DNA of 64,000 bases. It comes from Tritrichomonas musculus (lineage: Eukaryota; Parabasalia; Tritrichomonadida; Tritrichomonadidae). Made by a program: the position numbers and the translations under genes. Location of the stretch: the NCBI GenBank assembly GCA_039105265.1, contig JAPFFF010000005.1:2341501-2405500 (forward strand), read 5' to 3'. Below, piece after piece: positions 10,596 to 18,416 of this stretch; the first letter of the stretch is position 1, and the number at the start of each line of letters is the position of its first letter. Under the pieces are notes generated by a model. It was not told where the DNA came from. It did no database searches and was given only the letters and a program-made list of their open reading frames with translations.

Positions 10596-11252
10596 CTATC
10601 GTCGAATGCGCGATCTAAACGATGGTGTTGATTCAATGACATCAGGTGGTTCTTGTGATGGGTCATGAGGTGGGTCATGTGGTGGGTCATGTATATCATC
10701 AGTTGGTAATAGATCAGGTACGTACTTACTTCGTATGCGTGGCTTTGATAATTCTTTATTAACGACATGTTTAATGTATTGTTTTTGTTCACGCTTGAAG
10801 CGATCATTACGTAGCTCTTCACCTAATGAACGTAGCTGTTCAAGTATCTCTAAGTTAATGGTTGTATCATGTGTGGCAACTTGATGTGGTGGTGATGTTG
10901 TATGTTGTGCTGAATGTTGCTTGTCTCTATTAGGTATGCGTGTTGGTGTATGCATAGGTTGTGCTTCCTCATGTTGTGATGGTGGTTCATCATTGGAGTT
11001 ACTGACTTTGCCAGCAGCTACATCTCTGATGCAGTTATCACTTGAGTTAACATTGGAGTTACTACTTGATTCAAGCATACCATTGAGGTTGTCTGATGAT
11101 TTATCTCTATGAATGAGTGGTTGCTTTCGTTGTTTAACAATGTACTTGCCCTCTTTCTTAGTAGGGAACACTTCATATTGTTCATCATCAATGCCTTGCA
11201 ACCAACGTTGAATGATTTGATTGCGCTTCATGCCAGTAACATATTTGGACAT
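10596..11252 (-). CDS. Polinton protein of unknown function with basic N-terminus and His-Asp-Pro repeats
   Basis: A 218-residue protein from the ATG at 11250-11252, which lies in a TTCAAATG context; a longer reading by nine codons is open but lacks this context. The first 60 residues are basic and may fold. The middle is low-complexity (Ser/Asn/Gln/His). Near the C-terminus are three consecutive HDPP-type repeats followed by an Arg-rich tail (SRIRR). It sits 35 bases upstream of the major capsid gene, the usual place for a small virion or scaffold protein, but no family is recognised. Being mostly disordered, it could bind DNA or capsid. Confidence 0.55.
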   Translation of the reverse strand: MSKYVTGMKRNQIIQRWLQGIDDEQYEVFPTKKEGKYIVKQRKQPLIHRDKSSDNLNGMLESSSNSNVNSSDNCIRDVAAGKVSNSNDEPPSQHEEAQPMHTPTRIPNRDKQHSAQHTTSPPHQVATHDTTINLEILEQLRSLGEELRNDRFKREQKQYIKHVVNKELSKPRIRSKYVPDLLPTDDIHDPPHDPPHDPSQEPPDVIESTPSFRSRIRR

Positions 11253-11285
11253 TTGAAATACACAAAAATAAAAAGTCAATAATGT

Positions 11286-11477
11286 TCACTTACGTGATGA
11301 TTTGCGTTTATTACTTGACTTTATATATGGTGCGGTTACATCATGGGTGTTAGTATTAGCATAATATTGTTTGGTATTTGATCTAGGTCTAGTTACTTCA
11401 TTATACATCGTACCAGGTCCAGATACGATAACTGAATTGTTCGATCTATATGCATTAGTTCTTGTGTTGAAACTCAT
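11286..11477 (-). CDS. Small basic Polinton protein, unknown
   Basis: A 63-residue protein rich in Asn, Ser, Thr, Arg and Lys, ending in a strongly basic tail (NKRKSSRK). There is no hydrophobic segment. The gaps to the neighbours are 33 and 10 bases, so it is part of the compact minus-strand cluster. The composition suggests a DNA- or capsid-associated peptide. Function unknown. Confidence 0.5.
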   Translation of the reverse strand: MSFNTRTNAYRSNNSVIVSGPGTMYNEVTRPRSNTKQYYANTNTHDVTAPYIKSSNKRKSSRK

Positions 11478-11487
11478 TTACACCTCG

Positions 11488-11892
11488 TTAAACACTTCTA
11501 AATGGTACTGCGTTGTGTGTTCGCTTACGTGAGTCAGCTGCTGCTTGTGTTGATGGCGATCCACTTGGTTTCAACTCACCACGTGCAAACTGTTCACTGA
11601 TTTTAACTAGCTTATCTGTGACCGACCCCTTTGGTATGTGACTGAATATATTGGCACCTGCTGTAGTGATTGCACCTAACGTTGGATTGAATGCTGTTGC
11701 AAATGGTGTGATAGCATGTAGTATATTGCCAACTGCTTTAGGATTGTTCATAGCATAGTTCTTTGCACCAATCAACCCCTTCTTAGTGGCACTCCATATG
11801 TGGTGAGCTGCATTCTTTGCACCAGTCAATCCTTGATGAATATCGCTTTTTAATCTGTTCCATCCACTGGTAATGAAACTTTTGAATCCCAT
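11488..11892 (-). CDS. Small Polinton virion-type protein, possibly pVI-like membrane-active protein
   Basis: A 134-residue protein. The N-terminal 40 residues, beginning MGFKSFITSGWNRLKSDIHQ, can form amphipathic helices with Trp, Phe and Gly. They are followed by a small Ala/Gly/Pro-rich hydrophobic middle (about 45-90) and a basic Ser/Pro tail. This resembles adenovirus protein VI and the small membrane-active proteins assigned to Polintons and virophages, which sit inside the capsid and disrupt membranes. The match is by style and context rather than a sequence signature. It lies directly downstream of the packaging ATPase, 12 bases away. Confidence 0.5.
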   Translation of the reverse strand: MGFKSFITSGWNRLKSDIHQGLTGAKNAAHHIWSATKKGLIGAKNYAMNNPKAVGNILHAITPFATAFNPTLGAITTAGANIFSHIPKGSVTDKLVKISEQFARGELKPSGSPSTQAAADSRKRTHNAVPFRSV

Positions 11893-11904
11893 GTTTGTAA
11901 TTCA

Positions 11905-12768
11905 TTAAACTTCAAAGTGTGATTGATTGGCTGTGATATTGATTATGAATTTATCGTGTTGGCCTTTATGATTGAGGTATGCTTCTGTAGTTGATTTAAT
12001 GTCAAGATTGTTAGGTGTTTGCTGTAGCATTGATGTGAAATCCTCTTTACTGAAGCCACTATAGCATATGATGTCAGTAGCTAAACGTTTAACGTTGAGA
12101 TGAACGAATCGAAGTGTTTGCACTGCTATGATACAGGTTAAGTTGTAGTGACGTGTCTTAGTTAGTAAACGACATAGTTCACTGTTGCCATTCTTAAGTA
12201 GTGGTGATCCAGCTGCATCATCAAGAACCAGCAGTGTGTTGTATGGGTATGAAGCTGTTTGATATTTAACTAGCTTATTTGCTATGTATGCAATCCTATC
12301 TTCAATCTCACTTAACGAATGCTTTGAAATGATTCTTGCCATCTCCTCATTGGTGTCAACCATTTTTGATAACACATGTTTAACCATAGCATAGTACTTG
12401 AGTTTGCGTTTGAGATGACGCTTGAGATATGGCAATAGATGTTCTTCTTTGATGTATTCAATGGGTGTCTTAACGTTTTTGGATAGTACTTCAGCTGTCT
12501 TATCAAGTTTGCCCGACGTTGAACAGAAGATGATCTTACTATAGTATGGCTTAGCGAATAGTCGTTCAGTTATCATGATGTGTGACCATATCCAGAATGA
12601 TTTACCAGCGCCCATCTTACCGATTAAAAAGTAGATACCATTTGATGAGAATGGATACTCTTCACTTAGTGGTTTAATCAATGCCATCTCAATATCACGT
12701 TGGTTTTTACGTAACGACTCTTGAATAAGATGTTTAACTTCATTCATAACGTTTTTATGTTGACTCAT
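11905..12768 (-). CDS. Genome-packaging ATPase (A32/FtsK-HerA type) of the Polinton
   Basis: A 287-residue P-loop ATPase. The Walker A motif GKMGAGKS is at residues 50-57. Walker B, a hydrophobic strand ending in two acidic residues (LLVLDD), is at 179-184. A following strand with a polar end (TCIIAVQTL, about 211-219) fits the sensor position. The size and motif spacing fit the A32-like packaging ATPases of Polintons, virophages and nucleocytoplasmic large DNA viruses, which pump DNA into the capsid. The start ATG is in an ATCAAATG context. The integrase gene ends six bases upstream. Confidence 0.9.
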   Translation of the reverse strand: MSQHKNVMNEVKHLIQESLRKNQRDIEMALIKPLSEEYPFSSNGIYFLIGKMGAGKSFWIWSHIMITERLFAKPYYSKIIFCSTSGKLDKTAEVLSKNVKTPIEYIKEEHLLPYLKRHLKRKLKYYAMVKHVLSKMVDTNEEMARIISKHSLSEIEDRIAYIANKLVKYQTASYPYNTLLVLDDAAGSPLLKNGNSELCRLLTKTRHYNLTCIIAVQTLRFVHLNVKRLATDIICYSGFSKEDFTSMLQQTPNNLDIKSTTEAYLNHKGQHDKFIINITANQSHFEV

Positions 12769-12774
12769 TTGATA

Positions 12775-13872
12775 TTAGATGAACTTCTTAATGTGATCTG
12801 GTATGGTCTTACGTTTAAGCCAGTACTGTCGTTCCATTGTTGAGAGCTTAGTTGGGTGACCTTCACGCATGTTCTTAGATGGGATAGTGTCTTTCATTGT
12901 TGAACCATTGCCTAGATCATATATGATATTGTATGTGTCTTTTGATTTGTTATATGATGTGATTGATTTAACCACACCACGTTTGCCATCATCAAGTGTG
13001 GTTGCTAATGGAATGTTGTTAGCTGCTTTAACGAGTTTGTAACCTGGCATTGTATTGACAGATCCATCTGTAGATCGTATCAAGAATTGGTTACCATCAT
13101 TAGAATCAACTATGTATGCAACTTTAGATAGGTTCGAACGATGTTTAACGAATGGATTTGCATCAAACACTATCCTAACTCTGTCACCTGGTTTGAAATC
13201 ATATGGATTAACTTGATGTTCCATCTCATGTATGTATGTTAACTCGTCATCTTGAGTGATATCATTGGGTGACTTGTTATGTAGTGAACCATGTGGCATG
13301 TCATTGTATGAGTCAACTATCTGTAGTACACTTAGCTTTGGTTGATTGAATCGCATATCACGTATTGTTCTCATGAAGCGGTTGATAATACCAAGCTTGT
13401 TATGATCGTTATCAGTTGTGGTTGTATATATGATGTTATGTTGTTGCATGAAGTCAAGCACTGTGTTGGACAAATAAGAAGCATCTTCATCTGACATAAT
13501 GGCTTTGCATTGAGGTTCAACTTTGATGAACTCATTAAGTGCTCTATGTATTTCATTAGCACCCTTGCCGTGTATCATATAAGCATATGCTTTACGTGTG
13601 TTGATGTTGATTAGTATTAAGTAGTTAGGTTGGCCTGCTGCTTTATGATCAATGAACGTATCCATTTGAAATGCATGTGGTAGCTTCGAATATATATGCA
13701 TGAACTTAGGTTTGGGCTTGCGTTGATCGTGTACAACCATTGTGTTGAGATAGTGTTTAGCTTCATCATCAGTGAAACCATAACGATTGGCTATGCGTTT
13801 GAACTTAGGTAGTGAATTGGTGGGGTACTTAGCATAGACTTCATCAATGGTATTGAATTTGACTCTACTCAT
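12775..13872 (-). CDS. Retroviral-type integrase (rve fold) of the Polinton
   Basis: A 365-residue protein. A helical N-terminal region (about 1-60) is followed by the RNase-H-like catalytic core. That core begins at FQMDTFIDHK (about 67-76), has a second acidic strand end at IMSDEDASYLSN (about 139-150), and continues with a helix carrying NKLGIINRFMRTIRD. The C-terminal part (about 225-365) contains two small beta-rich modules that look SH3- or chromo-like (PGDRVRIVFD and GKRGVVKSITSY). In Polintons this enzyme inserts the linear element and makes a short target duplication. The ATCAAATG start context matches its neighbours. Identification is firm from order and motifs. Confidence 0.88.
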   Translation of the reverse strand: MSRVKFNTIDEVYAKYPTNSLPKFKRIANRYGFTDDEAKHYLNTMVVHDQRKPKPKFMHIYSKLPHAFQMDTFIDHKAAGQPNYLILININTRKAYAYMIHGKGANEIHRALNEFIKVEPQCKAIMSDEDASYLSNTVLDFMQQHNIIYTTTTDNDHNKLGIINRFMRTIRDMRFNQPKLSVLQIVDSYNDMPHGSLHNKSPNDITQDDELTYIHEMEHQVNPYDFKPGDRVRIVFDANPFVKHRSNLSKVAYIVDSNDGNQFLIRSTDGSVNTMPGYKLVKAANNIPLATTLDDGKRGVVKSITSYNKSKDTYNIIYDLGNGSTMKDTIPSKNMREGHPTKLSTMERQYWLKRKTIPDHIKKFI

Positions 13873-13898
13873 TTGATCAATGCAAAGTAAAAATGTTA

Positions 13899-15119
13899 TT
13901 AAGTATATATTAACTTACGATTCTGTAAGAATACCATATCGATTGTAAATACAAGATGATCATTAAATGAAACTGGAACAGTAATCTCATTTCTATCATA
14001 AAAGTCAATCCAGAATTTATCATCATTGTCATTCAACTTATAGTATTTAATTGGTGTGTACATTTCGTTGGTTCTACCAATGAGGTTGTGATTAGATTGA
14101 CTGGCAAATGATGCAGCTACTTCACATTGAGGGGTTAACATTACATTTTTGAATGATAATTCTCGATGAAACTTAATTATATCATGTAAATCAACACGGT
14201 CATCATCATCAAGGTCAAAATAACATGATGTATCGAAATCCAACCTATCATTTGGTGTACCATCATCGTGGTAAGTAAAATCAAGTTCATCTTGTTGCAC
14301 CTTGGTAATATATAATGGTTCATCTTCAAGATCACCCCATTCATAGAGCTTTTTATATGTAACATCATCATTTCTAGCTGTCATCATAAAATCAATGTAG
14401 TATTCAGGATTTTTACCAGCGAAAACTAGTAATGTTGTATCAACAATGTCTTTAATTATATTTATGTCACTATCAACGTCGAGATAGAATGATATATCAT
14501 TACGTAAACACATTAGATAGTAATCATCCTTATCTTTATTCAACTGTTCAATTGATTCAATCTGTCTAGCTTTAAATTCAGCCTCATCTTCATTATCATC
14601 ATTAGTTGCTGTGATTATATTATCGTAAAGTTTATCATATATGCTTTCATCTTTAATTGTATCGATTAAATCTGCAATAAAATCATCTAGGTTATCAAAT
14701 ATGTCGTGACAATAATCAATCTTGAATACTCTACAATCATCTCTATCCAAACGATCAACCACGTCTTGTATCTGTTCATCATCAAGATTACTAGGATTAT
14801 CATGAGGGTAAATCATACTGGCCATATTATCGAATTTATCCTTTCTATTTTTACGAATGTATAGTGTGAAGTTTAATTGCATGGATGTTTTTACAGTGAT
14901 TTTCATGTTACGTACACCAATAATCTTCTCACCTACATCAGATGTAAGCCATTCAGGTGGATACTTAAAATATATACGATTAAAATGATTAGAACCATTA
15001 GTAAAGTAACATTCATTACCATTTATTATACATGATAGTGAATCATTAGATGAATTATATACTGTTTCAATAGGTAATGGTACTGTTTCACTTGGCGGAG
15101 CATCACGTCCGTATGCCAT
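13899..15119 (-). CDS. Polinton structural candidate, 406 residues, possible jelly-roll protein
   Basis: The N-terminal part (about 20-95) and the last 60 residues are beta-rich, ending in a strand pair (DHLVFTIDMVFLQNRKLIYT) that resembles a jelly-roll C-terminus. The middle (about 100-300) is very acidic, with many Asp-Asp pairs, and mostly helical. This beta-acidic-beta plan could mean a vertex or fibre-base protein with a large insertion. No family match is recognised. It is the last gene before the right end of the element, starts in an ATCAAATG context, and is divergent from the terminal repeats. Its A+T content is higher than that of the neighbouring element genes. Confidence 0.55.
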   Translation of the reverse strand: MAYGRDAPPSETVPLPIETVYNSSNDSLSCIINGNECYFTNGSNHFNRIYFKYPPEWLTSDVGEKIIGVRNMKITVKTSMQLNFTLYIRKNRKDKFDNMASMIYPHDNPSNLDDEQIQDVVDRLDRDDCRVFKIDYCHDIFDNLDDFIADLIDTIKDESIYDKLYDNIITATNDDNEDEAEFKARQIESIEQLNKDKDDYYLMCLRNDISFYLDVDSDINIIKDIVDTTLLVFAGKNPEYYIDFMMTARNDDVTYKKLYEWGDLEDEPLYITKVQQDELDFTYHDDGTPNDRLDFDTSCYFDLDDDDRVDLHDIIKFHRELSFKNVMLTPQCEVAASFASQSNHNLIGRTNEMYTPIKYYKLNDNDDKFWIDFYDRNEITVPVSFNDHLVFTIDMVFLQNRKLIYT

Positions 15120-15188
15120 TTGATGTTACTTAAACACTTTACAGTTGAACCACGTTATGTGAACCGTTGTGTGACGTGATATGTGGCG

Positions 15189-15290
15189 TGTGACATGAGG
15201 TGATGACATGAGGTGATGACGTGAGTTTAACGTGAGGTGATAACATGAGGTGGTGACATGAGTTTAACGTGAGGTGACGTGTTAAGTGGT
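15189..15290. repeat. Subterminal direct repeats of the Polinton
   Basis: A G/T-rich strand carries repeated GACATGAGGTGAT-type units of about 13 bases: at 15191-15203, at 15204-15216, and again near 15242 and 15255. It also carries two copies of GTGAGTTTAACGTGAGGTGA or a close variant, near 15221 and 15259. These lie between the last element gene and the terminal hairpin, where integrase-binding or packaging sites would be expected. The role is inference. Confidence 0.7.
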
Positions 15291-15306
15291 GTGATGTAAC
15301 AACTTT

Positions 15307-15343
15307 AAGCAGGGTGAAGTGGCGAAGCTACGAAACCCTGCTT
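15307..15343. repeat. Terminal hairpin at the right end of the Polinton
   Basis: AAGCAGGGT (15307-15315) and ACCCTGCTT (15335-15343) are a perfect 9-base inverted repeat. Inside it, after a symmetric GAA/GAA interruption, GTGGC pairs with GCTAC through one G-T wobble around a GAA loop. Host Sel1 coding sequence resumes right after it, so it marks the outermost part of the element. Confidence 0.75.
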
Positions 15344-17350
15344 AGCTTATCTACTTTCTTCAATACAAAGCGATTCAAATTCTCTTTTAACAATAGGATG
15401 TCTATATGAAAATGGCAATGAAGGTTTGGAACAAGATTATCAAAAAGCTAAAGAATATTATGAGTTATCAGCTAGTTTAAAGAATTCTTCTGCATTTTTG
15501 CATTTGGGAAATCTTTATTTTAACGGAAATGGCGTTGATCAAAATTATGAAAAAGCAATTGAATGTTATGAATCATCAGCTGAATTGAACAATTTAATGT
15601 CACTTTCAATATTGGCAACATTTTATTGTTACGGCTTTTTTGTTAAAAAGAACTACCAGAAAGCAATGAATTATTATAAAAAATTGGTTGATTTAGGAGA
15701 CCTTTATTCGTTGTTTAAAATTGGAACTTTTTATGAAAACGGTTATGATGTTATACAAGATTATAATAAAGCAGCTGAATATTATCAATCAGCAGCTTTA
15801 TTTAATGATTCAAGGGCACTTTTATTCCTTGGTAATTTATGCTTTAATGGCCATGGACTTTCAAAAGACTATGAAAAAGCAAAAAATTATTATAAGTCAT
15901 CAAATGAATTGCAAATAAATGATCCAAATGATTTCATTATTATTTATTCAAAATTTGACAACTTTAAAGAAAAATATTTGCAATTGAAAGATTTGTTTGT
16001 ATTGTCAATATTTCAAAAGTGTCCCAAATTATTCTCAGTGTTAAACACTCTTTATTATAATGAATTTCTCTATAAGCAAAATTATACTGAAGCCATTAAA
16101 TACTTTGAAATTTTGGCAGAGCATAAAAATGCGGATGCAATTTTTAAATTAGGCGAAATTTATGAAAATGGATTTGGTGTTAATAAAGATTATTCCAAAG
16201 CTATGGAATATTATGAAATGTTAACTGAACAGAACAATTCTGAAGCTTTTTTAAAGTTAGGAATATTTTATGAAAATGACTATGTTGTTCTTGATTATAT
16301 AAAAGCTCAAGAAAACTATGAAAAGTCAGCTAATCTTAATAATGCAGAAGCTCTTTTCAGGTTAGGAGAATTTTATAAAAGTAATAAATATGTTCCAATT
16401 GATTATTCAAAATCAATTTATTACTATAATTGGCTGCTGTACGTAAACATTCATTTGCTCTTTTGAATTTGGGTGAAATTTACATCGATGAAAACGGTGA
16501 TGAACCTGATAGCGATAAAAGTTTTTTACTAGGTTTAAAATACATTAAAAAAGCAGCAGAATTAAAAAATCCTGAAGCATATTTCGCATTGTGTGAAATA
16601 TATTCAGAAGATAATGCTGTAGGACCAGATTTAAAAAAAGCTTTTGAATATTTAGAAAAAACTGTTGAATTAAATAGTCCTGCTGGTTGTTATGAAGTTG
16701 GATATGCTTATATGGCTGGCGAACTTGTTACCAAAGATCAAAAGATGGCTTTAAAATATTATAAAATGGCAGCCCAACTGAATTATTATGAAGCCTTTTA
16801 TGAACTTGGACAAATATTTGAAGATATTGACATTCAACAAGCAATAAAATATTATAAACAAGCTGCCAATAATAATAATATTAATGCAATTAAACGTTTA
16901 TATGAAATTTATAGTAAAGGATGCGAAGAAGTTGCGAAAGACATTCCAAAATCAATCTACTATTTAGAAAGAGCAGCTTTATTGGACGATATAATGTCCA
17001 TTGATCAATTGGGAGATTTTTATTTTAATGCACAAAATTATTCAAAAGCAAAAGATTATTACGAAAAATTAGTTAATTTAAATTTTCATTTACAATCATC
17101 GTTTGATAAACTTGGCATTTTATATTTGAACGGTCTTGGAGTTCCTCAAAATACACAAACTGCAATTAATTATTATCAATTAGCAAACAATTTTTTGGCT
17201 ATTGGCGATATTTATTACAATGGAATTGGAATTGAAATAAACAATAAGAAAGCAAAAGAATATTATAAAAAAGTATCAAATCTAGATATAGGGTGTCCAA
17301 AAAAATTTGAGCATCTACATCTGTATAAAAGATATAAAGATAGTTTTTGA
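15344..17350 (+). pseudogene. Sel1-like-repeat protein gene, 5' end cut off by the Polinton and frameshifted
   Basis: The frame is open across the element border. Recognisable Sel1 repeat sequence (AYLLSSIQSDSNSLLTIG, then CLYENG) starts at about 15,345 with no start codon, so the Polinton interrupted the gene. About 36-residue Sel1/TPR-like repeats (LG-x-LYENG, then Y-x-KAIEYYE-x-SA) continue to a frame change near 16,425-16,440. There the expected YYxLAAV junction is split between two frames, suggesting a single-base loss. Repeats then continue to a stop at 17,348-17,350. Sel1-repeat proteins are helical scaffolds in signalling and protein quality control. The missing 5' part should lie beyond the left end of the Polinton, outside the window. 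The repeats remain well conserved, so inactivation is recent. Confidence 0.85.
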
Positions 17351-18416
17351 TTTATTAATAACTGTAATTAATATAATATATATAATATTAAAATTAAGCC
17401 AGAATCTTGTATATTAATTTGAATATGATTCATTTAACTTTGCATCTTTGAATATTGAATTTTTTGGGAAAACAATTAATTTTTTTTCATTAGGATTCAT
17501 TTGATGGAGCAAACAAAACAAATTTAAAAATGTAAACATATGTATTATATAAAACTTATGTGTAGATTAAATGAATTCATTTGTTGATTGATTTTTGATT
17601 AGAATTTTTTGTATTGTATTCAAAAAAAAATTTGTATGAATCATGGCAAAATATTTGCAATCTTGTTGACATGAATAATAAGTAACTGTAAATTCTTTTT
17701 ATTAAATAATATTCTTCATACAACAAATAAATTATATATATATAAATTGCATCTTTTTATTTTTCCAAAATAGTAATTATGTGCGAATTTTGAAATTTTT
17801 GACATTTTTGAACAAAATTGAATTTCGTTGACCTTCATGAACAAAGAAATAATTGCATGAAGATATAATCTTTGGGATTTAAATTTCACATCTTACTAAT
17901 TATAAATTCGGAATAGTTTCATTTTAATATTAAAATTTGAGCTGGAAAAATTGCAAAAAAATCTGATTTCATTTCACTTTTTGAGAGAAAACTAGCAGAT
18001 ATGAAAAAGTGAATAAAATCAAATTTTCACAATCCGCTATTCAACCCAAACAAAGCATATGCCTTTTTTTAATTCTTAATTGTGCAACAAATAATTCCCT
18101 TTTTATGAAAATTGGCTATCTTTATGTCTCGTTGATTAATAGATCGATCATCAATTCATGAGTGATTCAATTCAGAAAAACATATAAGGATCTTTTCTTA
18201 ACATTTTTATCATCAAGTGAACTTGAATATTTATTTATAAAATAATAATATAATACAGTTAACTCCATTAATTATTATAATTTATATTGTTCAGCTCCAT
18301 GGACATTCTAAATCTAAATATATCCAAAATATTTAAGTAGCCAATAAAAAATATAATAAATACGTTTATAATTTCTATACGTTTACTTTTTTAACTTAAA
18401 TAACTGTTCATAATTA
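17351..18416. other. A+T-rich spacer with one imperfect inverted repeat
   Basis: No gene is supported. The only structure noted is an inverted repeat, TGATTTCATTTCACTTTTT at 17964-17982 against AAAAAGTGAATAAAATCA at 18004-18021. It has one mismatch and one bulge around a 21-base loop. The rest is low-complexity A+T. Confidence 0.6.

Larger units (their letters stand above)
1..15343. mobile_element. Polinton/Maverick DNA element, right arm (left end outside the window)
   Basis: The parts seen together are a retroviral-type integrase, an A32/FtsK-type packaging ATPase, a double-jelly-roll major capsid protein and small structural candidates, which define a Polinton/Maverick. Most genes are packed on the minus strand with gaps of 6 to 65 bases; one giant gene and one small basic gene lie on the plus strand. 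The element is clearly richer in G+C than the host DNA that starts at about 15,344, and it ends in short direct repeats plus a hairpin. DNA polymerase B and the adenovirus-type protease are not here and presumably lie to the left. It looks nearly whole within the window, with about one break, so it is probably a young insertion. It landed inside a Sel1-like-repeat gene. The exact terminal base and target-site duplication cannot be set without the left end. Confidence 0.93.
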
